Assembly: GCF_000961885.1 (NCBI RefSeq)
Contig: NZ_JZKH01000003.1
Location: 129,234-193,233 of the forward strand
Direction: 5' to 3'
Length of the DNA stretch: 64,000 bases
From: Streptomyces rubellomurinus
Lineage (GTDB): Bacteria; Actinomycetota; Actinomycetes; Streptomycetales; Streptomycetaceae
Part shown: positions 58,294-64,000 of the stretch, piece by piece
Position numbering within the stretch: position 1 is the first letter of the stretch
How the letters are laid out: each line of letters opens with the position of its first letter
Translations under genes and position numbers: made by a program
Notes under the pieces: generated by a model
Databases searched by the model: none
Told to the model about the DNA's origin: nothing
The model's input: only the letters and a program-made list of their open reading frames with translations

Positions 58294-59166
58294 TCAGTTG
58301 TCGTTCGGGGTCATCGATTTCCGTTGGGTGGTCGGGGCTTCGGGCGTCGAGGCGGGTTCGGCGCCCGGGCCAGGTCCGGGCTCGGGCTCGGGGTCGAGTC
58401 CGGGGCTGGGATCGGGCTTCGGGCTCGGGGTGAACAGGCCGGCTCGGGCGGCCAGGGCGGCGGCGTCGGCAGCCCGCTCGGCTGTGTGGGCGTCCAGCGG
58501 TTCGCCGGTGACGAACAGGCGGTAGTAGAGCGGCGCGGTGGCGGCCCGCACCACTTCCGCGCCATCCGTCCCTGCGGGCAACTCCCCCCGGGCGACGGCC
58601 CGTTCGGCCACCCTTGCGGCCTGGTGGTGGCGGGCCGCGAAGAACGCGCGCAGGGCGGCGGCGCCGGTGTCCGAGCGCTGGGCGGCGGCGATCAGCGCGA
58701 TCGGAGTGGGGGCCTGGTCCGGGTCGGTGAAGACGGCATGCACCTCCTGCGTAATGCGGCGGAGATCCTCCTGGAGGTCTCCGGTGTCGGGTAGCGGCCA
58801 GGCCTGGTCGGCTGACGCGGTCAAGGCCTCCGCGACCAAGCCGTCCACTCCGCCCCAGCGTCGGTAGAGCGTCGCCTTGTGGACCCCGGAACGGGTGGCG
58901 ACGGCTTCGACGGTGAGGCCGTCGTAGCCCTTCTCGGTGACCTCGGCAAGCGTGGCGGCGACCACGTCCGCCCGCACGCGGGAGCTGCGCCCGCCGGGCC
59001 GTGGCGTCGGCGTGCGGGGTCGATCGGGGGCCGCGGCGCGGGGGCGCCCGGATCGCTCGGCTCCCGGGTGGCTCGCCGGTTCGTCGAGCGGCAGGCCGGC
59101 CCGCGGGCCGGCCGAGTGGTCGCGCTCGGGGTGTGGGGCTGCATGCAAAGTCGACTCCAGTCGCAT
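58294..59166 (-). CDS. TetR-family transcriptional regulator
   Basis: 290 residues from ATG 59166. An unusual Pro/Arg/Glu-rich 65-residue N-terminal tail precedes the HTH: RVRADVVAATLAEVTEKGYDGLTVEAVATRSGVHKATLYRRWGGVDGLVAEAL. The ligand domain includes RAFFAARHHQAARVAERAVARGELP and PLYYRLFVTGEPLD (TetR_C_16-type). The tail ends with Pro/Glu-rich repeats. A repeat half-site overlaps its start codon, so it should repress itself and the divergent acyltransferase gene. Confidence 0.88.
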   Translation of the reverse strand: MRLESTLHAAPHPERDHSAGPRAGLPLDEPASHPGAERSGRPRAAAPDRPRTPTPRPGGRSSRVRADVVAATLAEVTEKGYDGLTVEAVATRSGVHKATLYRRWGGVDGLVAEALTASADQAWPLPDTGDLQEDLRRITQEVHAVFTDPDQAPTPIALIAAAQRSDTGAAALRAFFAARHHQAARVAERAVARGELPAGTDGAEVVRAATAPLYYRLFVTGEPLDAHTAERAADAAALAARAGLFTPSPKPDPSPGLDPEPEPGPGPGAEPASTPEAPTTQRKSMTPNDN

Positions 59167-59205
59167 TAGTGCTTGCCGTGAAGGTGGCAACCTGCCATGA
59201 TCATC

Positions 59206-59229
59206 GTAATGCGACGCCAGTCGCATTAC
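59206..59229. promoter_or_regulatory. Perfect 10-bp-arm operator between tetR and acyltransferase
   Basis: GTAATGCGAC, a GCCA spacer, then GTCGCATTAC, a perfect inverted repeat. It is AT-rich in context, 14 bases before the acyltransferase TTG and about 40 bases from the TetR ATG. A further copy of the right half, CCAGTCGCATTA, occurs at 59156-59167 over the TetR start codon and matches 59217-59228. This is the probable TetR binding site. Confidence 0.8.
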
Positions 59230-59242
59230 GAGAGGAGTCCGC

Positions 59243-59908
59243 TTGTCCGCCACCTCCATCCCCGATCCCACCGCCCTTCACCCGCTCACCGGCCACGACC
59301 GAGTGGTCCTGCTGCGCCCGCTCGTGACCGACCCCCGGATCGAGGTCGGCGAGTACACCTACTTCGACGACCCGGACGGAGCCACCCGCTTCGAGGAGCG
59401 CAACGTCCTCTACGCCTACGGGCCCGAGCGGCTGGTGATCGGCAAGTACTGCGCCATCGCCACCGGGACCCGGTTCCTGATGGCCGGTGCCGCCCACCCG
59501 GCCATCGGCGTCTCCACCTTTCCCTTCACCATGTTCGGCGGCGCCTGGACCGAGCGGACCCTCGACATCGTCACCGGCCTCCCCAGCCGAGGGGACACCG
59601 TGATCGGCAACGACGTCTGGTTCGGCTTCGGCGCCACCGTCCTTCCCGGCGTCCGGATCGGCGACGGAGCGATCATCGCGGCCGGAGCGATGGTCACCGC
59701 AGACGTCGAGCCCTACACCGTCGTCGGCGGCAACCCCGCCCGCCCGATCCGCCGCCGCTTCGACGACCCCGACACCGAGCGCCTGCTTCGCTCGGCGTGG
59801 TGGGACTGGCCCGTCGAACTCGTCACCGAGCACGTCCGCACCGTCATGTCCGGCACGCCGGCCGAGATCGAGGCGATCGCCGCTGCGAACGGTCTGCTCG
59901 CTGCCTGA
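59243..59908 (+). CDS. Vat/CatB-type hexapeptide acyltransferase
   Basis: 221 residues from TTG 59243, with GAGGAG 7 bases upstream. Left-handed beta-helix: [41 protein letters not shown] (with the His), [64 protein letters not shown]. Family members acetylate chloramphenicol or streptogramin A, or sugars. Clinical resistance is not shown. Controlled probably by the divergent TetR. Confidence 0.88.
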   Translation: MSATSIPDPTALHPLTGHDRVVLLRPLVTDPRIEVGEYTYFDDPDGATRFEERNVLYAYGPERLVIGKYCAIATGTRFLMAGAAHPAIGVSTFPFTMFGGAWTERTLDIVTGLPSRGDTVIGNDVWFGFGATVLPGVRIGDGAIIAAGAMVTADVEPYTVVGGNPARPIRRRFDDPDTERLLRSAWWDWPVELVTEHVRTVMSGTPAEIEAIAAANGLLAA

Positions 59909-60084
59909 CCCTCAGCGAGCCGAGCCGGGCATTGCCCGCCGGCGGGCCGATACGCGAGGATGGCGCACCCCTGCCCCACGCCCCGCCCTGTTCACCACTG
60001 GGCCTGCCGCCCAGCACCTGGGTCCGTCCGACGCCGTACGGTACTCGCGCCCGCCGGTTCCGTCCGCTCGGAGGGTTCTTCCTC

Positions 60085-61032
60085 ATGCGTGCCTCCCTGT
60101 CCGTGTCCTCGTCCTCATCGATGCTCCGCGACCTACCGGTCCTGCTCGTGGCAGTCGTGTGGGGGTCGAGCTTCCTCGCCGTCCAACGAGTGGCCGAGCC
60201 GAGGACGGCCGTGGCCATGCTCGTCCTGCGGTTCGGGCTGGTGCTCCCCCTGCTCGGAGCGGTCGCCTGGCGGTCGCTGCGAAGGCTGAGCCGCGCCGAG
60301 TGGCTCGGCGGTGCCGCCCTCGGGCTGGTGCTCAGCGGGATCTTCCTGCTCGAGACCTACGGCGCCGTGCACACCTCCGCCACCAACGCGGGGCTCATCA
60401 TCAGCCTCGCGATGGTGCTCACCCCGCTCGGCGAGAGCGCACTCGCCCGAACCGCGCCACCGCGAGCCTTCCTCGCGGCAGCCGGGCTCGCCGTCGCCGG
60501 CGTCGCCCTGCTCACCGGGGACGGCGGGCTGCGCCCTCCCACGCTCGGCGACCTCCTCGTCCTGGGTGCCGCCCTGGTCCGTTCGGCGTACGTCCTCGCC
60601 ACCGCGCGCACGCGCGCCGTCCGCGACACCGACACGCTCGCCATCACCTGGATCCAACTCACCGTCGCCACCTCCGTGTTCGCCGTCGTCGCGCTGTCCG
60701 TGGGCCCCTCGCCCTGGGCCGTCGCCCGCTCGTACGGGGCCGGCCAGTGGGCCTGGCTGCTGCACCTGTCCTTGTTCTGCACGCTCTTCGCCTTCTTCGT
60801 TCAGACGTGGGCCGTCCGGGAGAGCTCACCGTCCCGGGTGAGCCTGCTGCTCGGCACCGAACCGCTGTGGGCCGCCGTCTTCGGCATCACCATCGCCGGG
60901 AACCGGATGGGCCCGCTCGCACTGCTCGGGGGAGCCCTGGTCCTGGTGGCGACGGAGTGGGGCCGCCGCACCGCCCCGACCCCCGAGCGCGACGAGGCGT
61001 CCGAGCCGGTGCCGGAGTCCGTTCCGGTCTGA
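60085..61032 (+). CDS. EamA/DMT-family transporter
   Basis: 315 residues from ATG 60085, with GGAGGG 9 bases upstream. Ten helices in two EamA repeats: PVLLVAVVWGSSFLAVQRVAE, ETYGAVHTSATNAGLIISLAMVLTPLGESAL, and the second half with LHLSLFCTLFAFFVQTWAV, SLLLGTEPLWAAVFGITIAGNRMGPLALLGGALVLVA. Exporter of metabolites or amino acids, substrate unknown. The C-terminal tail is acidic. No regulator adjacent. Confidence 0.9.
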   Translation: MRASLSVSSSSSMLRDLPVLLVAVVWGSSFLAVQRVAEPRTAVAMLVLRFGLVLPLLGAVAWRSLRRLSRAEWLGGAALGLVLSGIFLLETYGAVHTSATNAGLIISLAMVLTPLGESALARTAPPRAFLAAAGLAVAGVALLTGDGGLRPPTLGDLLVLGAALVRSAYVLATARTRAVRDTDTLAITWIQLTVATSVFAVVALSVGPSPWAVARSYGAGQWAWLLHLSLFCTLFAFFVQTWAVRESSPSRVSLLLGTEPLWAAVFGITIAGNRMGPLALLGGALVLVATEWGRRTAPTPERDEASEPVPESVPV

Positions 61033-61075
61033 CCCGTGGTCCTCGTCACTGCGGTCCTCGTCACCGCGGCCGTCA

Positions 61076-61648
61076 TCACCGGCGCCGCAGGGTACGGCGC
61101 GCGAAGTCGACGGTGACCGCCCCGAGCAGCGGCCCCCACGCGACCAGCGGCAGGTAGGCGAGGGTCATCACCGCAGCGGCAATGCCCTGAGGCGAGTCCG
61201 GGTCTGCCATGTCCCGCGCCCATCCCCCGAACAGTGCGGACATGCCCGTCCAGGTGAGCACCACCGAGCCCAGTGCGGCCGGGACGATCGCGGCGAGCGG
61301 GCGGACCCTCCGGCCGCCGATCAGCGGTATCCACCGGGGCGCCACCTGCCCCCACGGCCGGACCAGGCCGACGGTCAGGAAGGCCAGCGACTCGGCCACG
61401 GCGCTCAGCACGATCACGTAGACGGTGCCCCAGCCCGGCTGGTGCTCGGCGAACGCCGCGCCCGTGGCTCCCGTGAAGCCGACCGGAACACCGAAGCCGA
61501 ACGCGATCCGCCACACCCCCGAGGGCACGGTCGTCCACAGGGTGGCCCTGGCGGCCAGTTCGGCCCAGCGCGGCGCGGGCGGCACGCCGGTGGTGACGGC
61601 CGCGGCGGGCCGGTCGCGGACACGGGACTTGAGCATGATCTTCGACAT
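61076..61648 (-). CDS. Membrane protein of unknown function (~4 helices)
   Basis: 190 residues from ATG 61648, with GAGGAGG 9 bases upstream. Helices are predicted near WRIAFGFGVPVGFTG, VYVIVLSAVAESLAFLTVGL, AAIVPAALGSVVLTWTGMSALFG and AAVMTLAYLPLVAWGPLLGAVTV. Family not recognised; commonly found beside two-component genes in Streptomyces. It diverges from the histidine kinase gene, about 210 bases away. Confidence 0.75.
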   Translation of the reverse strand: MSKIMLKSRVRDRPAAAVTTGVPPAPRWAELAARATLWTTVPSGVWRIAFGFGVPVGFTGATGAAFAEHQPGWGTVYVIVLSAVAESLAFLTVGLVRPWGQVAPRWIPLIGGRRVRPLAAIVPAALGSVVLTWTGMSALFGGWARDMADPDSPQGIAAAVMTLAYLPLVAWGPLLGAVTVDFARRTLRRR

Positions 61649-61860
61649 GGCGGTGAACCCCTCCTCGAACCGGCGCCCTTGGCCGGCTGCGATGACCCAA
61701 GACTGACCGCACTCCAGGGCTTCGCGGCAGTGCCGATCGGGCTGTTCCTCCAGCTCAACAGGCCGATGAAATATGCCGATCGGCACAAGCGCGCCACCTG
61801 GGCGGCGTCGTAATGTGACGGCAGTCGAAGAGACGAACACGCGGAAAGGAGGCGGTGACG

Positions 61861-62979
61861 GTGACTCAACTCCTGTCGGGAGTCGTCCTGGTCCTGCTGC
61901 TGCCGGCCTGGGCGGCACGGCGGCGGTACGGAGCGGCGGCCGTGACCACCGCACTCGGGGCGGTGTCGGTGGCCGTCACCGCCGGTGTCTGGATCCTCGG
62001 CCGCTGGACCGAGGAGGATCGCTGGCCTGGCCTGCTCGGCCTGGTCGAACTGGCCGCCCTGCTCCTGGCGGTGATCTTGAGCCTGCGCTCCGAGGACGGC
62101 CCGCGCTGCGCGGCGGCGGCCTGGACGGCCTGTGGAGCGGTCACGCTGTGGCTGTCCCGCTTCGAGGCGATCGCCGGGCCCGGCGACACCCTCACCCTCT
62201 TCGGATTCGGGTCGATGCTCTCCCTCCCCGCCGTCCTGGTCGGCCTTTACCTGCGGGGCGTGGATGAGGCCCGCAACCGCGCGGTGGCCGAGGCGAAGCG
62301 GACCCAGCGTCTGGAACTCGCCCATGACCTGCACGACTTCGTGGCACACGACGTGAGCGGCATGGTCGCGCAGGCGCAGGCCGGGGCCTACCTGGCCGCG
62401 ATCGATCCGGCGCGGGCGGTGGAGATGTTCGAGCGGATAGAGCAGGCCGGCCAGCGGGCCCTGGCCTCGCTGGACCGGACGGTGCAGCTGCTGCGCTCCG
62501 AGGACGGCGGTGGCCGGGACCCGCAGCCCGGATTGGCCGAACTCATCGAGGTGGCCGAGCAGTTCACCGCATCGGGAGGTGCGGACGTTCGGCTGGAGCT
62601 ACCGGACCAGACCGTCCCGCGTGAGGTGGAGGGCACGGTCCACCGGATCGTCGTCGAGGCTCTGACCAACGTCAGGCGGCACGCGGCGGCAGCGCGCACG
62701 GTCGAGATCCAGGCCCGCTGTACGGGCGGATGGCTGGAGCTGACCGTGATCAACGACGGTTGGGGCCAGACTTCGGCCCGGCCGCGTCGAGGCGGTGGGA
62801 GCGGACTGCCGGGGCTGACCGCCCGGGTGGAAGCCCTCGGAGGATCACTCGATGCGGGTCCGCACGGACAGGACTCCTGGCGGGTGGCAGCATCGCTGCC
62901 CGTGGAGGGAGCCCACCGTGGGCAGGAGCGGTCGGTGCAGAAGCAGGGCCAGGCCGTGAGAGGGGTGATTCACGTATGA
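61861..62979 (+). CDS. Sensor histidine kinase (HisKA_3/NarX-like)
   Basis: 372 residues from GTG 61861, preferred over GTG 61855 because GAAAGGAGG at 61844-61852 then has an 8-base spacing. Four N-terminal helices (up to about 140), then HisKA_3 [24 protein letters not shown] (phospho-acceptor His in HDLHDFVAH), and HATPase_c with [15 protein letters not shown] (N box) and [18 protein letters not shown] (G box). Overlaps the response regulator by 4 bases (ATGA). Signal unknown. Confidence 0.92.
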   Translation: MTQLLSGVVLVLLLPAWAARRRYGAAAVTTALGAVSVAVTAGVWILGRWTEEDRWPGLLGLVELAALLLAVILSLRSEDGPRCAAAAWTACGAVTLWLSRFEAIAGPGDTLTLFGFGSMLSLPAVLVGLYLRGVDEARNRAVAEAKRTQRLELAHDLHDFVAHDVSGMVAQAQAGAYLAAIDPARAVEMFERIEQAGQRALASLDRTVQLLRSEDGGGRDPQPGLAELIEVAEQFTASGGADVRLELPDQTVPREVEGTVHRIVVEALTNVRRHAAAARTVEIQARCTGGWLELTVINDGWGQTSARPRRGGGSGLPGLTARVEALGGSLDAGPHGQDSWRVAASLPVEGAHRGQERSVQKQGQAVRGVIHV

Positions 62980-63671
62980 GCAGCAAGGCGGGGCCGATCC
63001 GCATCCTGATCGCCGACGACCAGGCGGATGTCCGCAGCGCGTTCCGCATGGTTCTGGACGCCCAGCCGGACATGACGGTGGTGGCGGAGGCGCCGGACGG
63101 TGCGCTCGCGGTGCAGGAGGCGCGGCGGCTGAAGCCGGATGTGGTCATCGCGGACATCCGGATGCCGAAGCTCGACGGCCTTGAGGTGACGCGGCAGTTG
63201 GAGGGCCAGTGCAAGGTCGTCGTGGTGACGACCTTCGACCTGGACGAGTACGTGCACACGGCCCTGCGGCACGGTGCGGCGGGATTCCTGCTGAAGCGCT
63301 CGGGCCCGGTGCTGCTGATCGAGGCGGTCCGGGCGGCGATGGCCGGGGACGCGTTGATCAGCCCCCAGGTCACGGTGCGGCTGCTGCGGCACATGGCGGT
63401 CACCGAACCGGATGTACGGCCCGTGCCCGATGCCGGGCCGGGTGTGGCCGGGCCGTTGATAGCCGGCCCGGCGGAGGAACTGACTGCGAGGGAAAGGGAG
63501 ATTGCTGAGCTGGTGGCCGATGGCGCGACCAACGCAGAGATCGGCGCCGGGCTGTTCATCTCACCGGGGACGGTGAAGAACCACCTCGCCAACGTCCAGC
63601 GCAAGCTCGGTGCCCGTAACCGGGTGGGCATCGCGGCCTGGGTGTGGGAGCAGGCGGCCGGTAACCGGTGA
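62976..63671 (+). CDS. NarL/FixJ-family response regulator
   Basis: 231 residues. Receiver domain: [20 protein letters not shown], phospho-acceptor Asp in [54 protein letters not shown] LuxR-type HTH follows ([49 protein letters not shown]). Partner of the upstream kinase by overlap. It likely regulates an unidentified set of genes. Confidence 0.94.
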   Translation: MSSKAGPIRILIADDQADVRSAFRMVLDAQPDMTVVAEAPDGALAVQEARRLKPDVVIADIRMPKLDGLEVTRQLEGQCKVVVVTTFDLDEYVHTALRHGAAGFLLKRSGPVLLIEAVRAAMAGDALISPQVTVRLLRHMAVTEPDVRPVPDAGPGVAGPLIAGPAEELTAREREIAELVADGATNAEIGAGLFISPGTVKNHLANVQRKLGARNRVGIAAWVWEQAAGNR

Positions 63672-64000
63672 CCGGCCCCTGGCCCGAAGTGGCGAGGGCG
63701 GATCGGAGACAGGGCCCGCAGGAGGGCGACGCGCGGAAGGGAAAGGGAGGCAGGGTCAAGGGGTGATGGCGGGCCCGGGGGTCGGGCCGGGGATTGAGGA
63801 CCGCGCGAGAAAGGGTGGTCTGCCCAGAAGGAGGTCGGGCCGGGGCCAAGGTAGCCCCTCGCCGAAGGGCCATGGGTGGGCGGGCACGAGGGCGTGCGGG
63901 TCCGCGCGAGCGCAAGAGCGCGGAGGCGCGGAGGAGTAGGTGCACGGGAAGTGCACGGGCACTGCGCGGGAGCGCAGGCGTGAGCGCGCGGGTAGACGGG
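63672..64000. other. Gene-free right edge
   Basis: About 330 bases of purine-rich, G-heavy DNA after the response regulator stop. No gene, hairpin or promoter of note was seen. Confidence 0.6.

Overview
The window is high-GC DNA (roughly 70-75 percent by eye, with strong third-position GC bias). It uses many GTG/TTG starts and shares gene families and order with Streptomycetaceae: pdxH next to citrate synthase, an UPF0309 SIS protein next to a DmdR1-type iron regulator, futalosine-pathway menaquinone genes next to a cold-shock gene, DUF397, DUF4229 and an SCO4402-family protein. It is best read as a Streptomyces or Kitasatospora chromosome. No tRNA, rRNA, CRISPR array, transposase or phage gene was seen.

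The striking part is an accessory island of about 24 kb (about 1.2-25.4 kb) between pdxH and a conserved block of hydrolase, DUF4231, SIS and dmdR1. It carries three Fxs-type loci. Locus A (1.2-9.7 kb) has a short precursor peptide ending FQSALDL, a TIR-like FxsC, a 1337-residue FxsT (ParA-like, TIR, NB-ARC and TPR modules), a radical SAM/SPASM maturase FxsB and a separate HExxH-type peptide beta-hydroxylase. Locus B (10.0-13.5 kb) has a canonical precursor ending FNSSI, an FxsB fused to an HExxH domain, and an AAC(3)-like acetyltransferase. Locus C (19.1-25.4 kb) has a second FxsC-FxsT pair with no precursor or maturase, followed by a 2-hydroxyacid dehydrogenase that lacks the usual catalytic arginine. 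FxsB enzymes are known to make three-residue cyclophanes (triceptides). The FxsC and FxsT modules look like NLR/STAND conflict proteins, so the island may couple a cyclophane peptide to an immune-like or signalling switch. Between B and C lie small accessory genes: a secreted protein, a TetR-reductase pair, acetyltransferase and DUF proteins, and two gene remnants.

From 25 to 47 kb the gene content is mostly housekeeping and regulatory: alpha/beta hydrolase, DUF4231 membrane protein, SIS protein, dmdR1, prim-pol protein, HTH-TPR regulator, proline-rich membrane protein, substrate-binding lipoprotein, purU, an ECF sigma/zinc-finger anti-sigma pair, an RsbW-like ATPase, a GlxA-type regulator divergent from an MFS transporter, GNAT, DUF4229, LacI, a second MFS transporter, and a dicarboxylate symporter.

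From 48 to 57 kb lies a menaquinone block: csp, mqnA, a Ser/Thr kinase, mqnC, a degenerate imidazolonepropionase-like gene, a membrane protein, menG and a geranylgeranyl-reductase (MenJ-like) gene. From 57 to 64 kb come a MazG-like protein, a secreted cyclophilin, a TetR-acyltransferase divergent pair with a clear palindromic operator, an EamA exporter, a membrane protein and a NarL-type two-component system.

The window is also rich in short tandem repeats of many periods (5, 8, 9, 11 and 12 bp), several lying in promoters or inside coding sequences.
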